Position numbers and translations under genes: made by a program. A stretch of 64,000 nt of DNA. Origin: Leucobacter chromiiresistens. GTDB taxonomy: Bacteria > Actinomycetota > Actinomycetes > Actinomycetales > Microbacteriaceae. How positions within the stretch are numbered: the first letter of the stretch is position 1; every line of letters starts with the position of its first letter. Below the pieces are notes generated by a model, which made no database searches, had not been told where the DNA came from, and was given only the letters and a program-made list of their open reading frames with translations. The stretch is taken from the NCBI RefSeq assembly GCF_900102345.1, contig NZ_FNKB01000001.1, positions 992,001 through 1,056,000 on the forward strand, in the 5' to 3' direction. Below are positions 24,040 through 32,295 of this stretch, piece by piece.

Positions 24040-24936
24040 CTACGCGGTGCGCAGCCACCACCCGATCAGGATCATGGTGACGGCGGCTCCCGAAGCGTAG
24101 TTCAGCCAGATGAAGCGCCGCCAGGCGCGGTTCGTGCGCCCCGAGTCTGCATCCGAGACGCGGGCGTACGGCGCGCAGTTCACGAGGTAGGGGATGGCGA
24201 CGGCGGCGGCGAGCGACCCGGGGAAGGGGGTGAAGAGCATGAGCGCGCCGGCGAGCGCCCAGAGTGCGAGCGCGAGGCGCACGGTCGATGCGGCGCCGAG
24301 CACGGTGGCGATGGAGCCGATGCGGGCCTCACGATCCGGAATCACATCCTGCACCGCTCCGAAGGCGTGGGCCGCCATGCCCCAGCAGAAGAAGGCGATC
24401 AGGATCAGCCAGAGCTCGGGCGTGAACTGCGCGCCCGCCGCGGTGAGGCCGACGATCGCGGGGCTCACGAAGTGGGTGCTCGACGTCGCGGAGTCGAGGA
24501 ACGGGCGCTCCTTGAATCGCAGCACGGGCGCCGAGTAGGCGACGACCGCGAAGGTGCTCACGGCGAGGGCGAGCCACGAGCCCGGCCCGCCCGCGATGGC
24601 GAGCACGACGAGGAAGGGCGCGTTCGTGAGCACCGCGAGCCAGAGCATCGGGCGGTGGTACTTCGGGGCGAGCAGCGCGCCCTCGATGCCGCCCTTGCGC
24701 GGGTTGTTGATGTCGGAGGCGTAGTCGAAGACGTCGTTGATGCCGTACATGGCGAGGTTGTACGGGATCAGGTAGTACAGCGCGCCCACGACGAGCAGCC
24801 AGTCGACCTCGCGCGTGGTCAGCAGCATCGCCGCCGCGAACGGGTACGCGGTGTTGATCCAGCTCACCGGCCGCGAGGCGACGAACGCCTCGCGCAGCAG
24901 ATGGGCGTTCCAGCCGGAGTGCTCACGCGCGCGCAT
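24040..24936 (-). CDS. crtEb: Lycopene elongase, UbiA-family prenyltransferase
   Basis: 298 aa, eight to nine membrane spans. First Asp motif NDVFDYASD (about 67-75), second QDVIPDREARIG, both needed for Mg-diphosphate binding. Adds two C5 units to lycopene, giving flavuxanthin-type C50 acyclic carotenoid. It overlaps the crtYf end by 14 bp and is last in the crt operon, the same order as in Corynebacterium and Microbacterium clusters. Start ATG 24936. Confidence 0.9.
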   Translation of the reverse strand: MRAREHSGWNAHLLREAFVASRPVSWINTAYPFAAAMLLTTREVDWLLVVGALYYLIPYNLAMYGINDVFDYASDINNPRKGGIEGALLAPKYHRPMLWLAVLTNAPFLVVLAIAGGPGSWLALAVSTFAVVAYSAPVLRFKERPFLDSATSSTHFVSPAIVGLTAAGAQFTPELWLILIAFFCWGMAAHAFGAVQDVIPDREARIGSIATVLGAASTVRLALALWALAGALMLFTPFPGSLAAAVAIPYLVNCAPYARVSDADSGRTNRAWRRFIWLNYASGAAVTMILIGWWLRTA

Positions 24937-25282
24937 CTGGGGCGTCCTCTCGGAGGTTCGGGGCGTCGGCCGAAGGTCGCCGCGCTGTCAGGCGGGTCCA
25001 CAGCGCCGGGGCGAGGAGTGCCGCAGCGACGGGGTAGCTGAAGTCTTCCACAGGCATGAGGCCGACGGTCGGCCCGAGGGTGTGCCCGTGCCCGTACGAG
25101 AACAGGTCGGCGGCGATCATGAGGGAGTCGAAGACGGCGGTGAGGATCGCGAGCACGACGATGGCGATGCCGGTCGCGGCCCATTGGCGCCGGGCGAGGT
25201 GCGGGTCGCGCCACGGGGTGAGGGCGAGTGCGCCGATGAGCGCCGCCGAGAGGAAGGGGATGCTGATGAGGAGGTAGGTCAT
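24923..25282 (-). CDS. crtYf: C50 carotenoid epsilon-cyclase subunit
   Basis: 119 aa from ATG 25282. Three to four membrane spans and the cyclase-domain motif MPVEDFSYP (about 76-84). The small heterodimeric lycopene-cyclase-domain proteins act in pairs, CrtYe plus CrtYf, to close both ends of the C50 chain. ATGA overlap with crtYe ensures equal translation. The assignment Ye versus Yf follows gene order. Confidence 0.87.
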   Translation of the reverse strand: MTYLLISIPFLSAALIGALALTPWRDPHLARRQWAATGIAIVVLAILTAVFDSLMIAADLFSYGHGHTLGPTVGLMPVEDFSYPVAAALLAPALWTRLTARRPSADAPNLREDAPDARA

Positions 25283-25626
25283 CGCCCCTCCGCCGCCGCG
25301 CCGCGCCGCGCCGCGCGCCGTTCGAGGAGGCGCGTCGCGCCGGTGAAGATCACCATCGTGCACAGCACGAGGAAGGCGAGGAAGACCGGCTCCTCGATGG
25401 GCAGCTCGTGCGCGATGAGGATGCCGGTCATGCCCGCGCTCGCACCCATCTCGAAGACGCCGGTCATGATCCCGACGAGGTCCCAGGCGAGGAGGAAGAG
25501 CACGCCCGCGACGGTCACGACCGCGGCCGCCCTCCAGTCGCGCCAGAAGAAGAGCCGGAACCGGGCGTCGAGCAGCAGCATGCACGCGCTGGCGCCCAGC
25601 AGGCACGCGAGGTAGACGACCCCCAT
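25279..25626 (-). CDS. crtYe: C50 carotenoid epsilon-cyclase subunit
   Basis: 115 aa. Three membrane spans; motif HELPIEEPVFLAF with the paired Glu of the lycopene-cyclase domain. Partner of the following crtYf gene, with which it shares ATGA. Starts one base after the crtI stop. Together the two close the C50 rings of decaprenoxanthin or a related pigment (beta-ring sarcinaxanthin-type products cannot be excluded from sequence). Confidence 0.87.
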   Translation of the reverse strand: MGVVYLACLLGASACMLLLDARFRLFFWRDWRAAAVVTVAGVLFLLAWDLVGIMTGVFEMGASAGMTGILIAHELPIEEPVFLAFLVLCTMVIFTGATRLLERRAARRGAAAEGR

Positions 25627-25627
25627 C

Positions 25628-27289
25628 TCACCCTCGTTCCGGCGTCGGCGTCGGCAGCGGGCCGGGGGAGTGATCGCCGCGGATGCGCTTCAGCACCAGC
25701 TCGGCGCTGATGAGGCACATCGGGATGCCGACCCCGGGCGCGGTGGTCGCGCCGGCGTAGTAGAGGTTGTCGACGCGCTTCGACCGGTTCTGCGCGCGGA
25801 ACAGCGCGCTCTGCCGCAGCACGTGCGCCGGCCCCAGCATCCCGCCGCTCCACGAGTGGTAGTCGTCGGCGAAATCGCGGGGGCCGATCGTCTCGCGCAC
25901 CACGATCCGCTCGCGCAGGTCGGGAATGCCGGCCCAGTCGCTGATCTGGTCGATCGCCGCGTCGGCGACGCGTTCGACCTCGGCATCGCCGCCGCCGTCC
26001 GCTCCGCCGCGTCCGATGCCCGGGTCGGCCGGCACGGGCACGAGCACGAAGAGGTTCTCGTGGTCGCTCGGCGCGACGCCCGGGTCGGTCTCGCTCGGCT
26101 TGCAGACGTACGACGAAGCGGGGTCGGGAACGCGCCGGGGCTCGTCGAAGATGTCGGAGAAGTTGCGATCCCAGTCGCGCGTGAAGAAGAGCGAGTGGTG
26201 GGGCAGCTCGGGCAGCGCGCCGCGCACGCCGAGGAGCACGAGCACCGCGCCGGGGCCGCTGATCTGCTTCGACCACCAGTTCTCGGGGTAGCTGCGGGCC
26301 GCTTCGGGCAGCAGTCGCGTCTCCGTGTGGTGCAGGTCGGCGGTCGACACGACGACGTCGGCGGGCAGTCGATGGTGCTCGCCGTCGGCGCTCCGCCAGC
26401 GCACGGCGCGCGCCGTCGACGTGAAGCCGGCCCCGCGGTCGGCGGCGGGCCGATCGGGTCGCCGCGATCCGGCGCCCACCTCGATCTCGGTGACGTCGGC
26501 GTCGAGCACGACGCGCGCGCCCGCCTGCTCGGCGAGGGCGGCGAGACGGTCGACGAGGGCGGCGAACCCGCCCATGGGGTATCGCACGCCGTCGTCGAGG
26601 TCGAGCGCGCTCATCAGGTGGTACATGGCCGGCGCGTCCTTCGGGTTCGTGCCGAGGAAGACCGCGGGGTAGCCGAGCACCTGGCGCAGCACGGGGTGGC
26701 GGAAGCGCTGCGCGACGAAGGATCGCAGGGAGGTGCCGAGCAGCCGTGCCAGTCGGGGCAGTGCGCGCAGCACGGGGCCGACGGCGAGCGCGCGCAGGCG
26801 CGTGAACGGGTTGTACAGGAAGTAGCGCTCCGCCATCTCCGTCGTCTCGGCGGCCGAGTCGAGATAGGCGTCGAAGGCGGGCCCGCTCTGCGGTTCCAGG
26901 CGCTCGAACACGGCCCGCGCAGCGGCCCGGCCGGCGGGAATGGTGACGGGCTCGGGCGGGGCCTGGCCGGGGGCGGGTTCGCTGAAGACGCGGTAGCCCG
27001 GATCGAGCAGTCGCAGATCGAGCTGCTCCTCCGTCGAGGTGCCGAGCAGCTCGAAGAAGTGGTCGAAGACGCCGGGCATGAGGTACCACGACGGGCCGGT
27101 GTCGAAGCGGAAGCCGTCGCGGGCGAGCGAGCCGGCGCGGCCGCCGACGCGGCCTCCCCGTTCGAGCACCGTCACGTCGTGCCCCTCCCGGGCGAGGAGC
27201 GCCGCGGTCGCGAGGCCGGCGATGCCGGCGCCGACGATGACGGTGCGCCCGGTGGCACGGGCCTGCGGGCTGTGGCGTGCGTCGTTCAT
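25628..27289 (-). CDS. crtI: Phytoene desaturase
   Basis: 553 aa. N-terminal FAD loop VIVGAGIAGLATAALLAREG (residues about 18-37) and ERGGRVGGRAG; FDTGPSWYLMPGVFD and the C-terminal YYAGATTAPGVGIPM block are CrtI hallmarks. Converts phytoene to lycopene by four desaturations at the membrane. A somewhat long insertion around GIGRGGADGGGDAE (about 415) looks like a loop extension. Operon position after crtB. Confidence 0.95.
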   Translation of the reverse strand: MNDARHSPQARATGRTVIVGAGIAGLATAALLAREGHDVTVLERGGRVGGRAGSLARDGFRFDTGPSWYLMPGVFDHFFELLGTSTEEQLDLRLLDPGYRVFSEPAPGQAPPEPVTIPAGRAAARAVFERLEPQSGPAFDAYLDSAAETTEMAERYFLYNPFTRLRALAVGPVLRALPRLARLLGTSLRSFVAQRFRHPVLRQVLGYPAVFLGTNPKDAPAMYHLMSALDLDDGVRYPMGGFAALVDRLAALAEQAGARVVLDADVTEIEVGAGSRRPDRPAADRGAGFTSTARAVRWRSADGEHHRLPADVVVSTADLHHTETRLLPEAARSYPENWWSKQISGPGAVLVLLGVRGALPELPHHSLFFTRDWDRNFSDIFDEPRRVPDPASSYVCKPSETDPGVAPSDHENLFVLVPVPADPGIGRGGADGGGDAEVERVADAAIDQISDWAGIPDLRERIVVRETIGPRDFADDYHSWSGGMLGPAHVLRQSALFRAQNRSKRVDNLYYAGATTAPGVGIPMCLISAELVLKRIRGDHSPGPLPTPTPERG

Positions 27290-27314
27290 CGGTGCCCCGT
27301 TCTCGGTGTGCCGC

Positions 27315-28223
27315 TCATCGTGCTTCTGCCGCGGTGCGGGCGATGGATCGCGCGATGATCCCGGCCTTCCGCCAGTCGGGCACGCGCACCCTGCGAGCGT
27401 ACAAGTCGTCGACCGTCGTGCGCGAGATGCGGCGAGTCAGCTCGGCGAAGAGGTTCAGCGCGCAGCGCACGGCCGAGCGCGCGTCTTTCGGCAGCAGGGG
27501 GAGCACGGCGCGCGCGTCGGCGAGCTCCGCCTCGATGCGCCGCACCCAGTCGATGCGATCGGCGTCGGTGAGTCGCTGCTGCGTGCCGAGATAGCTGCGG
27601 CCGAGACGGTCGGTGTCGTCGGCGAGGTCGCGCAGGAAGTTGACGTTCTGGAACGCCGCGCCGAGGCTGCGGGCGCCCCGTTCGAGGCGGTGCTGCTCGA
27701 GGGCGTCGAGCGAGCGGTGCCGGGTGAAGATGCGCAGGCACATCAGCCCCACCACCTCGGCCGACCCGTAGACGTAGGCCCCGTGCTGCTCGGCGTCGAA
27801 CCCGCGCAGCCCGGCGGCGTCGGCGCCCTCGCTCGCATCGCGCGGCGGCAGGTCGGCGCGCATCGACGCGAAGAAAGGTGCGATCAGCGTCGCGTCGATG
27901 CGGGCGGCGCGCGCGGTCTGGGCGAAGGCGTGCACGATGAGGTCGCTCGAGTAGCCGGAGCGGATGGCTCGCGCCACCTCGGCCTCGAGGCGTTCGAGTG
28001 CGTCCGCCTGCTCGGCGGGCGTGAGCCCCGCGCCCTCGGTCACGCCGTCGACGAGCTCGTCGGCGACGCGCACCAGGGCGTAGACGTTGCGCACGTGCCC
28101 CCGGTGGCGCCTGCCGAGCAGCCGGGTGGCGGCCCCGAACGAGGTCGAGTAGCTGCGGATCACGACCGCCGAGGCGCGCATGGCCGACCGGGAGTAGCGG
28201 TCGAGGGGGGAGCGGGCCCTCAC
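27315..28223 (-). CDS. crtB: Phytoene synthase
   Basis: 302 aa from GTG 28223, which overlaps the crtE stop (GTGA); the start is supported by the conserved beginning LDRYSRSA...VIRSYSTSFG. Asp-rich motifs DELVDG (about 56-61) and DLADDTDRLGRSY bind Mg-diphosphate. Joins two GGPP into phytoene. Soluble or membrane-associated. Confidence 0.94.
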   Translation of the reverse strand: MRARSPLDRYSRSAMRASAVVIRSYSTSFGAATRLLGRRHRGHVRNVYALVRVADELVDGVTEGAGLTPAEQADALERLEAEVARAIRSGYSSDLIVHAFAQTARAARIDATLIAPFFASMRADLPPRDASEGADAAGLRGFDAEQHGAYVYGSAEVVGLMCLRIFTRHRSLDALEQHRLERGARSLGAAFQNVNFLRDLADDTDRLGRSYLGTQQRLTDADRIDWVRRIEAELADARAVLPLLPKDARSAVRCALNLFAELTRRISRTTVDDLYARRVRVPDWRKAGIIARSIARTAAEAR

Positions 28224-29356
28224 GAGCGGCGCCCGTCGAGGCGGCCGGCGAGTGCGACGAGCGTGTCGCGCGCGGCGTCGGGCAGCCCGGAGGCGGGGTC
28301 GGCGAGCGTCTCGTGGAGGGCGCGCATCTGATCGTCGATGAGTCCGTGCACGAACGCCTCCGCGCCGCAGTCGCGCAGCAGGCCGCGCATCCGCTCGCCC
28401 GCGTCGCCGGTGAGCGTGCCGGTGCCGAACGCGGGCTCGATCTCGGGCCACGCGCTCGTCATCCGCGCCGCCGAGATCACGGCGGTCTCCTTGCCCTCCC
28501 GCAGATCCGAGAACGCGTCCTTGCCGTGGGCCGCGGGATCGCCGAAGGTCGAGAGCAGGTCGTCCTGCAGCTGGAACGCGAGACCGAGGTGGGCCCCCGC
28601 GGTCGCGAGCGCGCTCTCGGCCGCGGGGGAGGCGGAGCCCGCCAGGATGGCGGCGGCCCGGAGGGGCAGCTCGAACGTGTAGGTCGCGGTCTTGAGGCGG
28701 CACATCTCGAGCACGGTGGCGGTGTCGGCCACCACGGCGCCGTCCTCCAGCCCGATGTCGAGCTGCTCGCCGACCACCGACTCGGTGATCGCGTGCGCGA
28801 GCAGGTCGAGGAGGCGCGTGCGCGACTCGGGGTCGACGTCGACGCGGGCGAAGATCTGATGCACCTCGGCGAGCAGCAGATCGCCCATGAGGATGCCGCA
28901 GCTGCGCGCCCAGTGGAGGCGCTGCGGCGACGGCGCGGCGTCGGTCTGCTCGTCGGTCGCGAGCAGACCGACGAGGTTCAGCGAGCCGCGGCGGGTCAGA
29001 TCCCCGTCGAACACATCGTCGTGCAGCAGGAACGAGGCGTGCAGCAGCTCGATGGCGGCGGCGATCTCGACAGCGGCCTCGGGCACGGCGTCGTCGCTGA
29101 GCGCGGTGAGCATGTCGAGCATCAGCCGGGGTCGGATGCGCTTGCCGCCGGCGACGCGCTCGCCGCAGATCTTCCAGAGCTGCGCGAAGACCGGGTGGTA
29201 CGCCTCCGCGGCGCGCGTGCGACGGTCGAAGGCCTCCGAGATCGCGAGCGACACGCGCTCCGCCGCATCCGGCGGCGCGTGGGTGCCGGGCGCCGTGCGC
29301 TTCTCGCGTAGCTCGTCCACGTCATCCCCGCTCGTGTAGAAATCTTGATTACTCAC
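28220..29356 (-). CDS. crtE: Geranylgeranyl diphosphate synthase
   Basis: About 378 aa from GTG 29356 (VSNQDFYTSGDD); TTG 29371 is an alternative. Polyprenyl-synthase marks: GGKRIRPRLMLDM, first Asp motif LLHDDVFDGD and second FQLQDDLLSTFGD. Makes the C20 precursor for crtB. First gene of the leftward crt operon; divergent from the MarR regulator, with a short shared control region. Confidence 0.92.
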   Translation of the reverse strand: MSNQDFYTSGDDVDELREKRTAPGTHAPPDAAERVSLAISEAFDRRTRAAEAYHPVFAQLWKICGERVAGGKRIRPRLMLDMLTALSDDAVPEAAVEIAAAIELLHASFLLHDDVFDGDLTRRGSLNLVGLLATDEQTDAAPSPQRLHWARSCGILMGDLLLAEVHQIFARVDVDPESRTRLLDLLAHAITESVVGEQLDIGLEDGAVVADTATVLEMCRLKTATYTFELPLRAAAILAGSASPAAESALATAGAHLGLAFQLQDDLLSTFGDPAAHGKDAFSDLREGKETAVISAARMTSAWPEIEPAFGTGTLTGDAGERMRGLLRDCGAEAFVHGLIDDQMRALHETLADPASGLPDAARDTLVALAGRLDGRRS

Positions 29357-29391
29357 CTGGAAAGTGATCAACTTCAGGATAATATTCTGCT
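29357..29391. promoter_or_regulatory. Divergent crt/marR control region, AA-N2-TGATCA-N2-TT site
   Basis: AAAGTGATCAACTT (29361-29374) is an inverted repeat with the core TGATCA. TAATAT (29380-29385) is a -10-like box 6 bp before the marR GTG, so the marR message is probably leaderless. The repeat lies where a -35 to -10 spacer would, good for MarR autorepression and control of crtE. Confidence 0.55.
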
Positions 29392-30024
29392 GTGACGAAA
29401 AACAAGCGGGGTGCGGAGACCGACGTGTCGGCGGCAGCCGACCCCTCGGCGCTGTATCGCCTCGACCACTCGGACCCGAGATCCGAGCTCGTCGACCGCT
29501 CCGGGCACGACGACGCCGACCTGAGGCAGATCGCCCGCCTCATGGAGGCGCTGAGAACGCTGCGCGCGGCCGAGGAGCGCCTGTCGGAGGCGTCGCTCAA
29601 GTACATGCGGCTGAGCAGCGTCGACATGCGCGCCCTGCACTTCCTCATCGTCGCCGGCAACACCGACGTACTGCCCACCCCCGGCGCCATCGCCGCGCAC
29701 CTCGGCATCTCGAGCGCGTCGACCACGAAGCTGCTCGACCGGCTCGAACGCGGCGGCCACATCTCGCGCGAACGGCACCCCGACGACCGGCGGGCCCTCG
29801 TGATCCGCATCACCCCCGAGACGCGCGACGCCGCCATGCGCACCGTCGGCCAGCAGCAGGCGAACCGCTTCAACGCCGCCGCCCGCCTCGCGCCGCAGGA
29901 GCGCGAGATCGTCGAGCGCTTCCTGCGCGACATGACCGCCGAGATCGACGTCAGCGGGCTCGCGTGGGCGCAGGCGGGCGAGGCCTCCGCGCACGACGAC
30001 GCGGAGGGCGCCGCATCCCGGTGA
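29392..30024 (+). CDS. MarR-family regulator of carotenoid genes
   Basis: 210 aa from GTG 29392. Acidic N-terminal arm (about 1-45), then a winged-helix MarR domain: PTPGAIAAHLGISSASTTKL recognition region and the wing ERHPDDRRALVIRI. A regulator at exactly this divergent place controls crt operons in corynebacteria (CrtR); that one responds to GGPP. Same role is likely here. No repeat of the domain, length slightly longer than the usual 150-180 aa because of the arm. Confidence 0.85.
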   Translation: MTKNKRGAETDVSAAADPSALYRLDHSDPRSELVDRSGHDDADLRQIARLMEALRTLRAAEERLSEASLKYMRLSSVDMRALHFLIVAGNTDVLPTPGAIAAHLGISSASTTKLLDRLERGGHISRERHPDDRRALVIRITPETRDAAMRTVGQQQANRFNAAARLAPQEREIVERFLRDMTAEIDVSGLAWAQAGEASAHDDAEGAASR

Positions 30025-30038
30025 TGCGGCGCCCTCCG
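30002..30038 (+). terminator. Strong hairpin overlapping the marR stop
   Basis: CGGAGGGCGCCGCATC (30002-30017) pairs perfectly with GATGCGGCGCCCTCCG (30023-30038), loop of 5 nt. It covers the TGA of marR and lies between that gene and the convergent aztD, so it can act in both directions. Confidence 0.8.
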
Positions 30039-30070
30039 TGCCGAGTGCTCGAGCTCAGTGCTCGCCGTGC

Positions 30071-31297
30071 TCAGTGCTCGCCGAGCGCGACGGCGAACTC
30101 GTTGGGGGTGTGATCGAGCTCGGCCGTCGCCGTGATCTCGCCGGTGCGCAGATCCACCGCGTGCACCGAGTTCGCCGCGGGCTCCGTCACGTACGCGGTG
30201 TCGCCGCCCGTGCCGACCAGCGCCGGGTGGGCGTCCTGCCACTCGGCCGGACCCTCCCAGGCGTCGATCACCGGGAACTCGTCGACCAGGTCGCCGGTCT
30301 CGGGATCCAGCACGTGGATCGACCCGTCGGTCGACAGGATGTAGGCGAGGTCGTCCGGTCCGCGCGTCACGTCGCGGAAGGTGTACCTCACGTTCTCGGG
30401 CAGGTCGACGACCTCCAGCTTCTCGGCGACGGTGTCGATCAGCGCGACGGAGCCGAGCAGGTAGCCCTCGGCATCCGGGTCCGACTTGTAGTCGCCGACG
30501 ACGATCGGGCTCGTCTCCGAGACGAAGGCGTTGCCCATGCGACCGTACGCGTCGGGGGCGTCGAGCTTCGTGAACGCGCCGTCCGAGTAGAGCAGCGCGC
30601 CGTCCTCGCACCCGAAGACGACGGCCTCGTCGGCCGCGGTGCCCTCACCGTGGATCCCGGGGCACTGATCGCTCGACGTCACCTCGTCCCAGTGGTCGTC
30701 GTGCGCGTGCAGGGCGACGGCGCCCGAGCGCGAGGTCTCGTCGCCCACGGTCGTCACGAGCGTGCCGTCCTCGAGCTCGATCGAGACGCCGTGGTGCGCG
30801 TGCTCAGCCGTGTGGGTGACGGCCTCGGGCAGCTCGCCGTCGACGTGCGCGAGATCGTGGGTGTCGAACACGGTGGTCTCGCCCGCGCCGTCGTCGTAGA
30901 GCACCGTCTTGCCCGCGTGCCGCACGACGTGGCCCGCGGCCGAGGCGGGAACGACGAGCCCGGTGAGCGCCGGCTCGGCCGTGTCGAGCAGTTCGAAGCC
31001 CTGCGAGGTGGTGACGAAGACGTGCCGGCCGTCGCCGGCGGCGTTCAAGCGGGTGAACTCCTCGCTCTCGAGCTCGTCGACGAGTTCGAGGGTCTCGGCG
31101 TCGAGCACGGCGATGCCGCCCGCGTACGAGACGGCGACGCGCTGCTCGTCGGAGTGCGCGTGCTCTTCGCTCGCGGAGTCGGAGGAGGAGTCGCCGGCCG
31201 CGGCGTCGCCCGCCGTGTTCGAGGAGCACCCGCTCGCGAGCAGTGCGAGCCCGAGCAGCGCCGCGGGGGCGCCGTATCGGAGGTGTCGTCGGGTCAT
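30071..31297 (-). CDS. aztD: Zinc metallochaperone, AztD type
   Basis: 408 aa. Signal peptide and lipobox LASGC at about residues 20-24. A His-rich segment (SEEHAHSDEQ) follows the lipid Cys, then a beta-propeller (repeated blade motifs VLDAETLELV, FDTHDLAHV, VLDPETGDLV). HTAEHAHHG and HAHDDHWDE supply more metal ligands. AztD hands zinc to the binding protein AztC outside the membrane. Last gene of the zinc operon. Its last 14 bp (GEH and stop) are repeated once downstream (30054-30067), a small tandem duplication. Confidence 0.85.
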   Translation of the reverse strand: MTRRHLRYGAPAALLGLALLASGCSSNTAGDAAAGDSSSDSASEEHAHSDEQRVAVSYAGGIAVLDAETLELVDELESEEFTRLNAAGDGRHVFVTTSQGFELLDTAEPALTGLVVPASAAGHVVRHAGKTVLYDDGAGETTVFDTHDLAHVDGELPEAVTHTAEHAHHGVSIELEDGTLVTTVGDETSRSGAVALHAHDDHWDEVTSSDQCPGIHGEGTAADEAVVFGCEDGALLYSDGAFTKLDAPDAYGRMGNAFVSETSPIVVGDYKSDPDAEGYLLGSVALIDTVAEKLEVVDLPENVRYTFRDVTRGPDDLAYILSTDGSIHVLDPETGDLVDEFPVIDAWEGPAEWQDAHPALVGTGGDTAYVTEPAANSVHAVDLRTGEITATAELDHTPNEFAVALGEH

Positions 31298-31326
31298 AGT
31301 GGTGTCCTGCTTTCTTTCGATGGGTG

Positions 31327-32295
31327 TTACTGCGTCAGTCCCTCGGAGATGCGCGCGGTGTTCGCGCGCATCATCTCGAGGTAGGTCTCTGCGCCCTCGC
31401 CGGGGCCCGTCAGCGACTCGGTGAAGAGCTCTGCGACGCGCACGTCGATATCGGCCTCGCTCGCGAGCACCTGCACCAGGCGATCGGGCTGCGACGACTC
31501 CGCGAAGATCGTGGAGACGCCCGCCTCCGTGATCGCGTCGCTGAGCTCCTGCAGGTCGGCCGCGCTCGGGGCGGCGAGCGTCGTGCCGCCCGGGATCGCC
31601 GCGCCGATGATGCGGAAGCCGTAGCGATCCGCGAGGTAGCCGAACACGTGATGGTTCGTGACGAGCGCCCGCCGCTCCGCCGGGATCGCCGCGAACGCCT
31701 CCGTCATCTCGGCGTCGAGCGACTCGAGCTCACCGCGGTACTCCGCGGCGTGCTCGGCGAGCCGTTCCCGGTCCACGCCGTCGATCCCCCCGACCGCCTG
31801 CTCGACGGCGTCGACCACGTCCACCATCGTGGCGGGGTCGGTCCAGAAGTGCGGGTCGGGGGCGCCGGCCGCGTCTCCGCTCGCGTAGGGCAGCGACACG
31901 ACGGCGTCGCCCGCTACGAGCAGGGGGGCGCCCGAGTCGGCGGCCCGATCGAGGTGCTGCTGGAGCCCCTCCTCCAGCCCGAGGCCGCTCGAGACGATGA
32001 GGTCTGCGTCGCCGAGCATCGCGGCCTCCTGCGCCGAGATCTCGAACGAGTGGGGGTCGGCGTTGGGGCGCATGAGGGTCGTCACCTCCGCCTCATCGCC
32101 CACCACTTCGCCCACCACGTCGCCGAGGATGTTGGTGGTGACGACGATCTGCGGGCGATCCGCCCCGCCGTCCGCGCCGGTCGCGCCCGCCGCCCCGCCC
32201 TGGCCGGGCGACGCGCACCCGGCCAGCGCGATCGATGCGAGAGCGCCCGCAGCCAGGGCGAGAGCGGCGGCGAGTCTCGTGCGCCGCGCGCTCAT
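31327..32295 (-). CDS. aztC: Zinc ABC transporter substrate-binding lipoprotein
   Basis: 322 aa from ATG 32295. Signal peptide with lipobox ALAGC. Zinc-ligand motifs of cluster A-I binding proteins: NADPHSFE, PDPHFWTDP, TNHHVFGYLADRYG and FAESSQPDR. The long His-rich loop of ZnuA is missing, as in AztC, which needs AztD. Its ATG overlaps the preceding aztD-like stop (ATGA). Confidence 0.9.
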   Translation of the reverse strand: MSARRTRLAAALALAAGALASIALAGCASPGQGGAAGATGADGGADRPQIVVTTNILGDVVGEVVGDEAEVTTLMRPNADPHSFEISAQEAAMLGDADLIVSSGLGLEEGLQQHLDRAADSGAPLLVAGDAVVSLPYASGDAAGAPDPHFWTDPATMVDVVDAVEQAVGGIDGVDRERLAEHAAEYRGELESLDAEMTEAFAAIPAERRALVTNHHVFGYLADRYGFRIIGAAIPGGTTLAAPSAADLQELSDAITEAGVSTIFAESSQPDRLVQVLASEADIDVRVAELFTESLTGPGEGAETYLEMMRANTARISEGLTQ

